This document shows positions 7,514 to 15,831 of a DNA stretch of 49,275 nucleotides, in pieces. How positions within the stretch are numbered: the stretch's first letter is position 1; the number at the start of each line of letters is the position of its first letter. Source of the DNA: Gammaproteobacteria bacterium (GTDB taxonomy: Bacteria > Pseudomonadota > Gammaproteobacteria > SZUA-140); NCBI GenBank assembly GCA_015492435.1, contig WGFB01000103.1, positions 1 through 49,275 of the forward strand, in the 5' to 3' direction. Position numbers and translations under genes: made by a program. The notes beneath the pieces were generated by a model. That model searched no databases and was not told where the DNA came from. It worked only from the letters and a program-made list of their open reading frames with translations.

Positions 7514-8815
7514 ATGAAAATATTTAGAGAAAAGGCGGCAGGGCGCGCCATATGCGCCGTGGCCGGCATGGCGCTGGGCCTGTCGGCCCTGGTGGCGCAG
7601 GCGGCGGATACCATCAAGGTGGGCGTGCTGCATTCCCTGAGCGGGACCATGGCCATCAGTGAGACAACCTTGAAGGACACGGTTCTGATGATGGTGGATG
7701 CGCAGAACAAGAAAGGCGGTGTACTGGGCAAGAAGCTGGAGGCTGTCGTGGTCGACCCTGCTTCCAACTGGCCGCTGTTTGCCGAAAAGGCGCGCGAGCT
7801 GCTGCAAAAGGAAAAGGTCGATGTAGTGTTCGGGTGCTGGACCTCCGTTTCCCGCAAGTCTGTACTGCCCGTGTTCGAGGAACTCAACGGCTTGTTGTTC
7901 TATCCCGTGCAGTACGAGGGAGAGGAATCGTCGAAGAACGTCTTCTACACGGGCGCCGCGCCCAACCAGCAGGCCATTCCCGCGGTGGACTATCTCATGA
8001 ACGAGGTGGGCGTGAAGCGCTGGGTGCTGGCGGGGACGGACTATGTCTATCCCAGAACCACCAACAAGATTCTGGAGGCCTACCTCAAGTCCAAGGGCGT
8101 CAAGGACGAGGATATTATGATCAACTACACGCCCTTCGGCCATTCTGACTGGCAGAGCATCGTCTCCGACATCAAGAAATTTGGTTCCGCGGGCAAGAAG
8201 ACCGCCGTGGTGTCCACCATCAATGGCGACGCCAACGTACCCTTCTACAAGGAGCTGGGCAACCAGGGGATTGCCGCCGAGGATATTCCCGTCGTCGCCT
8301 TCTCCGTGGGCGAGGAGGAGTTGTCCGGCATCGATACCAAGCCGCTGGTGGGCCACCTGGCCGCCTGGAACTATTTCATGAGCGTCGATACGCCCGAGAA
8401 CGAGGCTTTCATCGAGCAGTGGCACAAGTTCATCAAGGATGAGAACCGGGTCACCAACGATCCCATGGAAGCAACCGTGATCGGCTTCAACATGTGGGTG
8501 AAGGCGGTCGAAAAGGCCGGGACCACCGACGTCGATGCCGTGGAGCAGGCCATGATCGGCATCTCCGTACCCAACATGACGGGCGGCATGGCGGTGATGA
8601 ACAAGAACCATCACCTGTCCAAGCCGGTGCTGATCGGCGAGATTCAGGAGGACGGTCAGTTCGACGTGGTGTGGGAAACGGAAGGCACCGTCCCTGGCGA
8701 TGCCTGGTCTGACTACCTGCCGGGCAGCCGCGACATCATTGCCGACTGGACGCCCCCCATCAAGTGCGGTAACTACAATACCAAGACCAAGAAGTGCTCA
8801 GGTCAGAATTTCTGA
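7514..8815 (+). CDS. urtA: Urea ABC transporter substrate-binding protein UrtA
   Basis: This is a 433-residue periplasmic type-I binding protein of the Leu/Ile/Val-amide family. A signal peptide ends VAQA before ADTIKVGVLHSLSGTMAISE. Family-specific segments include FGCWTSVSRKSVLPVFEE, LLFYPVQYEGEE, FYTGAAPNQQ and AGTDYVYPRTTNKI. UrtA captures urea and passes it to UrtBC. The sequence is more similar in pattern to urea/short-amide binders (UrtA, FmdD) than to LivJ. It precedes urtB by 252 bp containing a strong hairpin. Confidence 0.93.
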   Translation: MKIFREKAAGRAICAVAGMALGLSALVAQAADTIKVGVLHSLSGTMAISETTLKDTVLMMVDAQNKKGGVLGKKLEAVVVDPASNWPLFAEKARELLQKEKVDVVFGCWTSVSRKSVLPVFEELNGLLFYPVQYEGEESSKNVFYTGAAPNQQAIPAVDYLMNEVGVKRWVLAGTDYVYPRTTNKILEAYLKSKGVKDEDIMINYTPFGHSDWQSIVSDIKKFGSAGKKTAVVSTINGDANVPFYKELGNQGIAAEDIPVVAFSVGEEELSGIDTKPLVGHLAAWNYFMSVDTPENEAFIEQWHKFIKDENRVTNDPMEATVIGFNMWVKAVEKAGTTDVDAVEQAMIGISVPNMTGGMAVMNKNHHLSKPVLIGEIQEDGQFDVVWETEGTVPGDAWSDYLPGSRDIIADWTPPIKCGNYNTKTKKCSGQNF

Positions 8816-8840
8816 GCTGAAGTAGCTGGGAAATGCCGCG

Positions 8841-8876
8841 GGCGCCGCTGTTTTCAGCGGCGTCCGGGGTTCTTTT
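8841..8876 (+). terminator. Hairpin between urtA and urtB (possible attenuating terminator)
   Basis: GGCGCCGCTG (8841-8850), loop TTTT, then CAGCGGCGTC (8855-8864) form a stem with 9 of 10 pairs, followed by CGGGG and TTCTTTT. The T-run is short and displaced, so termination may be partial. This would leave urtA transcript in excess over urtBCDE, as is common for binding proteins. Confidence 0.5.
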
Positions 8877-9067
8877 ACCCAAATTCCCACCGCCTTCGTG
8901 TATGATGTACGTACCACAATGGCAGGAAAACAATAATCAGACGCTGCCCGGGGGCACGCCGTAGAGCACCGGCGCTTCGCGATGCGAAGTCCGGCAACTT
9001 CCGTTACAGCGTTGGGTTTCGTCACTCGGCACTGCTTACATTATCGCATTGATTGGGTTAATCCATT

Positions 9068-10687
9068 ATGGACGGTATCAGAAATCATCCCGTATTGTTT
9101 CTGCTGCGCCGGATGTTCGCATTGCTGGTGCTGTGCGCCCTTCCCCTGCCGGCGCTCGCCGGTTTCGATGAGGCGGTGCAGGCACTCAACGTCAAGTCTT
9201 TCTCAAAAAAGGCCGACGCGATCATTGCGCTTGCGGATACGGGAAATGAGAGGGTTACCGGGATATTGCAGGCGATGCTGGACAGCCGCCTGTTTTACCG
9301 CAAGAGCGACCGGCGGGTCGTCATCGTGGAAAAAATCGATGGCGGTTACCGCCTCACGGATGCCGCAACCGGCGAGGCACTGGGTGAAACAGGCCGGCGC
9401 GCGGTCAAGAAGGTCCGTATCAACAACAAACTGCGCGGCCTGCTGCGCAATACGCTGGCACGCCTGAGTCTGTCGAGCAAGGATGCGGAGATCCGTCATG
9501 CCGCCGCCAAGGTCATGCTGGGGAATGTCAGCGCCGCGACGAAGCCGGTGTTGACCGCGGCCCTGGCGAAGGAGACGGAGTCGGATATTCGCGAGCTGTT
9601 GGAGACGGCTCTCGCTTTGTCGGATCTGGGCAGTGAAGATCCGGCCATGCGCCTGCGGGCCATCGAGGTTCTGGATGGCAACCTGGAGCCGGAAGTGCGC
9701 AACCGGCTGAACCGCCTGCTCGAAGAAGAGGCTGATACGGAACTCGCCGAGGTGGCGCGGCAGGCCATCAAGAACATCGAATTCAAGTTGAAGTTCTACA
9801 GTTTCATGGAAACCGTGTTCTTCGGGTTGAGCCTGGGCTCGGTCCTGCTGCTGGCCGCCATCGGGCTGGCCATTACCTTTGGCGTGATGGGGGTCATCAA
9901 CATGGCCCACGGCGAACTGATCATGCTGGGGGCGTATACCACCTATATGGTGCAGCTCCTCATGCCCAATCATATCGAGTGGTCCATCATGGTCGCCATT
10001 CCCGCCGCCTTTATCGTTTCCGGCCTGTTCGGCATTGCCATCGAGCGCGGGATTATCCGTTTTCTCTATGGGCGTCCCCTGGAGACCCTGCTGGCCACTT
10101 TCGGGGTCAGTCTGCTGTTGCAGCAACTGGTGCGCACCACGGTGTCCGCGCAGAATGTCACCGTGGAGAACCCGGCCTGGCTCAGCGGCTCTCTGGAGAT
10201 CAACGCGGCCCTGTCGCTGACCTACAACCGTCTCTACATCCTGTTGTTCTGCATGCTGGTGTTCTTCGCCCTGATGCTGATTCTGAAGAAGACCTCGCTG
10301 GGTCTGCAGGTCCGCGCCGTGGCGCAGAACCGCGCCATGGCGCGGGCCATGGGGATCCGCAGCAAATGGGTGGACGCCATGACCTTCGGCCTGGGCTCCG
10401 GTATCGCCGGAGTGGCCGGCGTGGCCCTCAGCCAGTTGACCAATGTGGGGCCGAACATGGGGCAGGCCTATATCATCGATTCCTTCATGGTGGTGGTGTT
10501 TGGCGGCGTCGGGAATCTGTGGGGCGCCCTGGTGGGCGCCATGTCTCTGGGCGTGGCCAACAAGATCCTGGAGCCCTGGGCCGGCGCCGTGCTGGCCAAG
10601 ATCCTGGTGCTGGTCTTCATCATCCTGTTCATACAAAAACGTCCGCGCGGCCTGTTTCCCCAGAAGGGCCGTTCCGCGGAAAACTGA
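9068..10687 (+). CDS. urtB: Urea ABC transporter permease UrtB
   Basis: The 539-residue protein has the UrtB architecture. A signal-like segment (about 12-31, ending LPALAG) and a roughly 200-residue helical periplasmic domain come first, followed by a LivH-type permease from about residue 245 (ETVFFGLSLGSVLLLAAIGL, then GVMGVINMAHGELIMLGAYT) with about eight membrane helices and the cytoplasmic loop RAVAQNRAMARAMGI that couples to the ATPases. The ATG at 9068 lacks a good Shine-Dalgarno; an in-frame ATG at 9113 just before the hydrophobic core is an alternative. It is followed after 3 bp by urtC. Confidence 0.93.
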   Translation: MDGIRNHPVLFLLRRMFALLVLCALPLPALAGFDEAVQALNVKSFSKKADAIIALADTGNERVTGILQAMLDSRLFYRKSDRRVVIVEKIDGGYRLTDAATGEALGETGRRAVKKVRINNKLRGLLRNTLARLSLSSKDAEIRHAAAKVMLGNVSAATKPVLTAALAKETESDIRELLETALALSDLGSEDPAMRLRAIEVLDGNLEPEVRNRLNRLLEEEADTELAEVARQAIKNIEFKLKFYSFMETVFFGLSLGSVLLLAAIGLAITFGVMGVINMAHGELIMLGAYTTYMVQLLMPNHIEWSIMVAIPAAFIVSGLFGIAIERGIIRFLYGRPLETLLATFGVSLLLQQLVRTTVSAQNVTVENPAWLSGSLEINAALSLTYNRLYILLFCMLVFFALMLILKKTSLGLQVRAVAQNRAMARAMGIRSKWVDAMTFGLGSGIAGVAGVALSQLTNVGPNMGQAYIIDSFMVVVFGGVGNLWGALVGAMSLGVANKILEPWAGAVLAKILVLVFIILFIQKRPRGLFPQKGRSAEN

Positions 10688-10690
10688 GCC

Positions 10691-11785
10691 ATGCTGCTGG
10701 GACGTTTCTATCACAGTGACCGGGGAGGCGCGATTCTGCTGGCGGGACTCTTCCTGCTGGCCATCGTGGTGCCCGTGCTGAACCTCGTGGTGCCGGAGTC
10801 CTCGCCGTTTCATCTCTCCACGTATACCGTCACCCTGATCGGCAAGTATCTGTGTTACGCGCTCCTCGCCCTGGCGCTGGATCTGATCTGGGGTTACTGC
10901 GGCATTCTCAGCCTGGGGCACGGCGCCTTTTTCGCGCTGGGCGGCTACGCCATGGGCATGTACCTCATGCGCCAGATCGGCGACCGCGGCGTCTACGGCA
11001 ATCCGGAATTGCCGGACTTCATGGTGTTTCTCAACTGGCAGGAACTGCCCTGGTACTGGCTGGGTTTCGACATGTTCTGGTTTGCCATGCTGATGGTGGT
11101 GCTGGTGCCGGGCCTGCTGGCCTTCGTCTTCGGTTGGTTCTCCTTCCGTTCCCGCGTGACCGGTGTCTACCTGGCCATCATCACCCAGGCCCTGACCTTT
11201 GCCCTCATGCTGGCCTTCTTCCGCAATGAAATGGGTTTCGGCGGCAACAACGGCATGACCGATTTCAAGGACATCCTGGGCTTCGACCTGCAGGCGGACA
11301 GCACCCGTGTCGCCCTGTTTCTGGCATCCGTGGTGGCCCTGGCCGTCAGTTATGTGGCCTGCCGGTTCATTATCAATTCCAAGCTGGGGCGTGTGATTGT
11401 TGCCATTCGCGATGCCGAATCGCGTACCCGCTTCGTGGGATACCAGGTGGAGCGCTTCAAATTGTGGCTGTTCGTGTTCTCCGCCGTTCTGGCCGGTATT
11501 GCCGGGGCGCTGTATGTACCCCAGGTGGGCATCATCAATCCCAGCGAGTTCGCCCCCCTCAATTCCATAGAACTGGTGATCTGGGTGGCCGTGGGCGGGC
11601 GCGGCATGCTCTATGGCGCCGTGCTGGGCGCCCTGCTGGTCAACTACGCCAAGACCTATTTCACGGCGGCGTTCCCCGATCTGTGGCTGTTCGCCCTCGG
11701 CGCCCTGTTCGTGCTGGTGACCATCTTCCTGCCCAAGGGGCTGGTCGGTCTGTGGAAGAAGCGCGGGAAGGAGCCGGAACCGTGA
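10691..11785 (+). CDS. urtC: Urea ABC transporter permease UrtC
   Basis: This 364-residue LivM-type permease has the segments DLIWGYCGILSLGHGAFFALGGYAMG near residues 62-85 and FGGNNGMTDF near 187, and the coupling loop AIRDAESRTRFVGYQVERFK near 235-255. An insert rich in aromatic residues after the second helix (residues about 93-130) is typical of UrtC as opposed to LivM. With UrtB it forms the inner-membrane urea channel. Its stop overlaps the GTG start of urtD (GTGA). Confidence 0.94.
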   Translation: MLLGRFYHSDRGGAILLAGLFLLAIVVPVLNLVVPESSPFHLSTYTVTLIGKYLCYALLALALDLIWGYCGILSLGHGAFFALGGYAMGMYLMRQIGDRGVYGNPELPDFMVFLNWQELPWYWLGFDMFWFAMLMVVLVPGLLAFVFGWFSFRSRVTGVYLAIITQALTFALMLAFFRNEMGFGGNNGMTDFKDILGFDLQADSTRVALFLASVVALAVSYVACRFIINSKLGRVIVAIRDAESRTRFVGYQVERFKLWLFVFSAVLAGIAGALYVPQVGIINPSEFAPLNSIELVIWVAVGGRGMLYGAVLGALLVNYAKTYFTAAFPDLWLFALGALFVLVTIFLPKGLVGLWKKRGKEPEP

Positions 11786-12618
11786 AGCCACTGGATCCCC
11801 TGCGCAAGGCCCTGCGGCGCGACCGGGTCTTCGATTTCATGATGCCCCAGGTGGTCTTCAGTCCGGATCTGGATGTCAGCCATGGTCCCATCCTGTATCT
11901 GGAAGATGTCACCGTCAGCTTCGATGGATTCAAGGCCCTGAACAATCTTTCTCTTTACATCGACGATGGCGAGCTGCGCTGCATCATCGGTCCCAATGGC
12001 GCCGGCAAGACCACCATGATGGACGTGATTACCGGCAAGACGCGGCCCGACAGCGGCTCGGTCTTTTTCGGACAGAAAATCGATCTGCTGCGCCTCTCCG
12101 AGACCGACATCGCCCAGGGCGGCATCGGCCGCAAGTTCCAGCGCCCCACGGTTTTCGAAAGCCATACGGTGTATGAGAACCTGGAGCTTTCGCTGGCCGC
12201 CGACAAGGGCGTGTGGCCCACTCTGTTCGCCTCCCTCAACCAGGCTCAGAAGGACCGTATCGATGAGATTCTGGAAGTCATCGCCCTTACGGAGCAGCGT
12301 CATCATCTGGCGGGCACGCTCTCCCATGGGCAGAAGCAGTGGCTGGAGATCGGCATGCTGCTGGCCCAGAGTCCCCGCGTGCTGCTGGTCGACGAGCCCG
12401 TGGCCGGCATGACCGCGCAGGAGACGGAGCGCACTGCTGAACTGTTGACCTCGCTGGCGGGGAAGCATTCCGTTGTCGTGGTGGAGCATGATATGGAGTT
12501 TGTCCGTTCAATCGCCCGCAAGGTGACCGTATTGCACGAGGGCAGCGTCCTGGCTGAGGGCAGCATGGATGAGGTGCAGAACGATCCCCGTGTCATCGAG
12601 GTGTATCTGGGTGAATGA
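11782..12618 (+). CDS. urtD: Urea ABC transporter ATP-binding protein UrtD
   Basis: I place the start at the GTG at 11782, which overlaps the urtC stop and gives 278 residues. The same frame is open far upstream, but that part lies inside urtC. Visible motifs are Walker A GPNGAGKTT (70-78), the signature LSHGQKQWLEIG, Walker B VLLVDEPVAGM and the switch histidine in VVVEHDMEFV. The N-terminal extension of about 35 residues before the ATPase fold is usual for UrtD. It hydrolyses ATP to drive urea import with UrtE. Confidence 0.94.
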   Translation: MKPLDPLRKALRRDRVFDFMMPQVVFSPDLDVSHGPILYLEDVTVSFDGFKALNNLSLYIDDGELRCIIGPNGAGKTTMMDVITGKTRPDSGSVFFGQKIDLLRLSETDIAQGGIGRKFQRPTVFESHTVYENLELSLAADKGVWPTLFASLNQAQKDRIDEILEVIALTEQRHHLAGTLSHGQKQWLEIGMLLAQSPRVLLVDEPVAGMTAQETERTAELLTSLAGKHSVVVVEHDMEFVRSIARKVTVLHEGSVLAEGSMDEVQNDPRVIEVYLGE

Positions 12619-12621
12619 GAC

Positions 12622-13317
12622 ATGCTGAAAATCGAGAATCTCAACCAGTTCTACGGCGAGAGCCATACCTTGTGGGATCTCAGTCTCGAAGTGCCCGAGG
12701 GTTCATGCACCTGCCTCATGGGACGCAACGGGGTGGGCAAGACCACCCTGCTCAGGTGCATTATGGGGCTGGAAAAGACGTCCTCGGGGCGAATCATTTT
12801 TGACGGCCAGGACATCGCCGGCCTCGATGCGGAGCGGCGCGCGCCCCTCGGCATAGGCTTCGTTCCGCAGGGGCGGGAGATTTTTCCCCAGTTGACGGTC
12901 GAAGAGAATCTCAAGATCGGCCTTCTTGCCCGCCAGGATGGCCTGAAAGAGATTCCCGAGCGGATCTTCCACCTTTTTCCCGTGCTCAAGGAAATGCTGC
13001 AGCGGCGGGGCGGAGACCTGTCGGGCGGGCAACAGCAGCAACTGGCCATCGGCAGGGCGCTGGCCGTCGATCCCAAGCTGCTTATCCTGGATGAGCCGAC
13101 GGAGGGCATCCAGCCCAATATCGTGCGCCAGATCGGCGATATCATCGTGCAATTGAACCAGGAAGAAAAGCTGACAGTGCTGCTGGTTGAACAGAAGCTG
13201 GCCTTTGCGCGCCGCACGGGGCAGCAGTTTCATCTCATGGAGAAAGGCAGGGTCGTGGCCAGCGGACCCATGTCCGGTCTCAGCGATGAACTCGTTCACC
13301 GACATCTTGCGGTATAA
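12622..13317 (+). CDS. urtE: Urea ABC transporter ATP-binding protein UrtE
   Basis: This 231-residue LivF-type ATPase starts 3 bp after urtD. Motifs are Walker A GRNGVGKTT (34-42), signature LSGGQQQQLAIGRAL, Walker B LLILDEPTEGIQP and VLLVEQKLAFAR. It ends the urt operon and converges with the CLC gene, leaving only 10 bp between stop codons, so transcriptional read-through into antisense is possible. The assignment to urea rather than amino acids rests on the complete urtABCDE order next to urease. Confidence 0.94.
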   Translation: MLKIENLNQFYGESHTLWDLSLEVPEGSCTCLMGRNGVGKTTLLRCIMGLEKTSSGRIIFDGQDIAGLDAERRAPLGIGFVPQGREIFPQLTVEENLKIGLLARQDGLKEIPERIFHLFPVLKEMLQRRGGDLSGGQQQQLAIGRALAVDPKLLILDEPTEGIQPNIVRQIGDIIVQLNQEEKLTVLLVEQKLAFARRTGQQFHLMEKGRVVASGPMSGLSDELVHRHLAV

Positions 13318-13327
13318 TTCCGCCGGT

Positions 13328-15085
13328 TCAGGTGGATTGCGGAGCGGCGGAATAATATGCTTCGATATCCTGGCGGGAGATGATGCCCACGATGGTCGAG
13401 GGCTGTTCCGTATCCGCGGCCACGCAGGCCATGTCCAGGTTTCCCCGGTCCAGAACTTCCAGGGATTCCTGCAAGGTTGCCCGCTTATCGATAAGCGCCG
13501 CCTGGCTGCGCTGGGCGGGTATGTCCATCAGGTCGATCAGGCCGTTCCGGGAAAGGGATGCCTCGTTCTCGGCGAGATACTGTGCCAGGTTACTGGCCGG
13601 CATGACGGTGGGCTGGCGGCCGCTTTCTGACAGCAGTACGATCCACAAAGGGTTTTCCCGCAGCATTTTCCTGGCTTCCCGCCCGGGAACCCGGGTGGGG
13701 GTGAGCACGAAATTCTGCTCCATGACGCGGACCACGCCCTCGATGCGAAGGGATTGCGCAACCGGATCGTTGTGGAAATCGAGCCCGCGCTCGCGGAGCA
13801 GCATATCGAAAACGGCTGGTTGCTTGAACAGTTCGCTGCAGGTCAGGCCCGCGGTGATGACGGCCAGCATGCCCGGCAGGATGAGATGGGGGTCGGCTGT
13901 CAACTCGATGATGGCGATCAATGCCGCCAGGGGCGCTTGCAGAACGGCGCCCATCATGGCTGCCATGCCGATGACGGCATAGAAGGCCGGCCCCGTCACC
14001 TGGCCGGGAAATACCGACTGCGCCACGATGCCCAGCGCCCCACCGGCGCAGGCGCCGATGACCAGGGTAGGGCCGATGAAGCCACCTGGCAGCCCCAGGC
14101 CGACGCAGGCACTGGTGGCGAGCATTTTGAAAAAAACGATCACGAGCAGCAGGACAAACCCGGCCTGGCCCGCGAGGGTGAGATTGATAGTGTCATACCC
14201 GACACCCATGATCTGCGGGACGAAGACGGCGGTGATCCCCGTGATGACGCCCGCGAGCAGTGTCCGTTGCCACAATCCGCGCTGTCTCCACAGGCCCGTG
14301 AACTTCCGCAGCATGCGAATAAAAAGGGCTGCCAGGGCGCCGATGAGGAGTCCGCTGAGCAGGACAAAGGACAGCTCCCACAGGGAACCCATGTCGAGCA
14401 GCGGGATGGTGAACACCGGTTCGTCGCCGAAGACCAGCCGCGACAGGGCGGTGGCCGAGACGGCCGCCAGAATCACGGGGGTGAATCCCGCCAGGGAATA
14501 TTCCCGGGCTATTACCTCCATGGCGAAAATAACGCCCGCCAGCGGGGTGTTGAAAGAGGCGGCGATGGAGGCGGCGGCCCCGCAGGAAACCAGCACGCGG
14601 TTGCTGTTGTCCGGCAGCCTGAGAGATTGCCCCATGAGACTGCCGGTCGCCGCGCCCAGGTGAACGCCCGGCCCCTCGCGTCCGACGGAGTGGCCGCTGA
14701 TGATGGAGAGGGCGGCCCCGATGAATTGCCATGCCGCGTTCGCCGGGGGCAGGCGCCCCTCGTGGTACATGAATCGCTCCATCACATGGACGATGCCCAT
14801 CTGGCGAGTTTCACGGGCGATCATATCGAAGATCAGGCCGATAAGCAGCGCGCCGACGATGGGGATGAGCAGGCGCAGGACGGGGGACAGGTCCTCGTAG
14901 TTCTCAGGGTTCCCCAGGGGCAGCAGGCCGGCCTGGGCGGTTTCGATGAACAGGCGGAAGGCGATGATGACCAGACCTGTCAGCAACCCGCAGACCAGTC
15001 CGATGAGGGCCAGTTGGGGCATGGGATCGATGGCGGAAAGCCAGAGCCTTGTTCTTTCCAGGAAGGTTTTCCGGTTGGATTTCAT
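13328..15085 (-). CDS. CLC-family anion channel/transporter with CBS domains
   Basis: The 585-residue protein has a CLC core (about 25-430) with the gating-glutamate motif GREGP (Glu137) and the GLPGGFIGPTLVIG segment. A C-terminal region of about 140 residues contains two CBS-like modules. Two selectivity positions are unusual. The GSGIP motif is replaced by QMGIV (residues 95-99), putting Met where the chloride-binding Ser normally lies. The inner proton-pathway glutamate position reads AME-Val191. By family knowledge a neutral inner residue argues against tight 2:1 Cl-/H+ exchange, so a channel or a different anion is possible. The gene is monocistronic and convergent with urtE. Confidence 0.88.
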   Translation of the reverse strand: MKSNRKTFLERTRLWLSAIDPMPQLALIGLVCGLLTGLVIIAFRLFIETAQAGLLPLGNPENYEDLSPVLRLLIPIVGALLIGLIFDMIARETRQMGIVHVMERFMYHEGRLPPANAAWQFIGAALSIISGHSVGREGPGVHLGAATGSLMGQSLRLPDNSNRVLVSCGAAASIAASFNTPLAGVIFAMEVIAREYSLAGFTPVILAAVSATALSRLVFGDEPVFTIPLLDMGSLWELSFVLLSGLLIGALAALFIRMLRKFTGLWRQRGLWQRTLLAGVITGITAVFVPQIMGVGYDTINLTLAGQAGFVLLLVIVFFKMLATSACVGLGLPGGFIGPTLVIGACAGGALGIVAQSVFPGQVTGPAFYAVIGMAAMMGAVLQAPLAALIAIIELTADPHLILPGMLAVITAGLTCSELFKQPAVFDMLLRERGLDFHNDPVAQSLRIEGVVRVMEQNFVLTPTRVPGREARKMLRENPLWIVLLSESGRQPTVMPASNLAQYLAENEASLSRNGLIDLMDIPAQRSQAALIDKRATLQESLEVLDRGNLDMACVAADTEQPSTIVGIISRQDIEAYYSAAPQST

Positions 15086-15200
15086 GCGTTCTTATTGCCT
15101 GGAAATATAGTCATATAATGAATTGTATTAAATGCTCCGCGTGTATGCGCGCCCGCCGTAATCCTGACCGAATTCCCTGGTTTTGCATGTGAATTTTATC

Positions 15201-15229
15201 TTGACACATTAATAGGCTTGTTTTAAATT
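15201..15229 (+). promoter_or_regulatory. Sigma-70-type promoter for a short transcript
   Basis: A perfect -35 TTGACA (15201-15206) is followed after 17 bp by TAAATT (15224-15229, 4 of 6). The start point would be near 15236. The surrounding DNA is AT-rich. The intrinsic terminator about 90 bp downstream makes a short independent transcript plausible. Confidence 0.5.
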
Positions 15230-15235
15230 TACCTG

Positions 15236-15326
15236 CAACCGGGAGGGGGGAGTGAAAACCTTCTTAGGTGAAATAATAATAACGATATAAAAAATCACTA
15301 GGCGGCTGACATGGCCGCTTTTTTTT
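15236..15326 (+). ncRNA. Candidate small RNA or attenuated leader upstream of the YqaA-like gene
   Basis: The unit runs from the predicted start near 15236 to the T-run at 15326, about 91 nt, bounded by a -35/-10 promoter and an intrinsic terminator. A Shine-Dalgarno-like GGGAGGGGGG (15240-15249) directly precedes a possible 12-codon frame, GTG AAA ACC TTC, ending TAA. The RNA could therefore be a leader peptide/attenuator for the gene at 15373, or a free sRNA whose GA-rich 5' part pairs with targets. No known RNA family was recognised. Confidence 0.4.
15302..15326 (+). terminator. Intrinsic terminator
   Basis: The stem GCGGC (15302-15306) / GCCGC (15314-15318) with a 7-nt loop is followed directly by eight T residues (15319-15326). 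The stem is short but the U-tract is ideal. It lies 46 bp before the YqaA-like gene. Confidence 0.65.
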
Positions 15327-15372
15327 ATCCTCCTGCCAGCCCGCGCTCCGCTGCCGTGATCAGCCTGCCATC

Positions 15373-15810
15373 ATGGATCTCATATCGGAAGGAAATACCA
15401 CCGGCCTGTGGGCCTTGTTCGTCAGCGCTTTTGTTTCGTCCACGCTGCTGCCGGGCGGATCGGAGGCACTGTTGTATGGCTTGGCCCGCGCCGGGCATCA
15501 CGAGCCCTGGGTATTGCTGATGATCGCCAGCACGGGAAACACCCTAGGCGGCATGACCTCCTGGCTGGTGGGCCGGGTCATTGCGTGGCGTTTTCCATCC
15601 CACCGCATGCTGGCGTCACCGCGTTATCAACGCGCCCTGCACAGGGTCAGGCGGTGGGGAACGCCGGCGCTGATTTTTTCCTGGTTGCCGTTCGTGGGTG
15701 ATCCCCTGTGCGTGGTAGCAGGATGGTTGCGCACCAGCCTGCTTGCCACTGTTTTTTTTATTGCCCTGGGAAAGGTGTTGCGTTACAGCGCTGTTCTGTA
15801 TGTGGCTTGA
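15373..15810 (+). CDS. YqaA/DedA-like (SNARE-associated) inner-membrane protein
   Basis: The 145-residue membrane protein has the family segments LWALFVSAFVSSTLLPGGSE near residues 12-31, IASTGNTLGGMTSWLVGR near 51-68, and a second half with SWLPFVGDPLCVVAGWLR (about 103-120), which resembles the DedA/VTT reentrant-loop motif. Four to five hydrophobic segments are visible. The length fits the compact YqaA subgroup. DedA-type proteins are linked to lipid-carrier flipping and membrane potential in other bacteria; no specific role can be deduced here. It may be controlled by the terminated leader just upstream. Confidence 0.8.
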   Translation: MDLISEGNTTGLWALFVSAFVSSTLLPGGSEALLYGLARAGHHEPWVLLMIASTGNTLGGMTSWLVGRVIAWRFPSHRMLASPRYQRALHRVRRWGTPALIFSWLPFVGDPLCVVAGWLRTSLLATVFFIALGKVLRYSAVLYVA

Positions 15811-15831
15811 GCCGCGTGGCGTCCCGCGGAC

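Noticed and set aside
6560-8614. 684-codon minus-strand frame opposite porin-urtA
   Set aside because: It overlaps two well-supported genes with signal peptides and has no start signal.
9203-11791. 862-codon minus-strand frame opposite urtB-urtC
   Set aside because: Gln/His/Gly-rich antisense translation typical of shadows; both sense genes are clear permeases.
15086-15300. Fluoride riboswitch near the CLC gene
   Set aside because: No matching pseudoknot sequence was found on the minus strand upstream of the CLC start.
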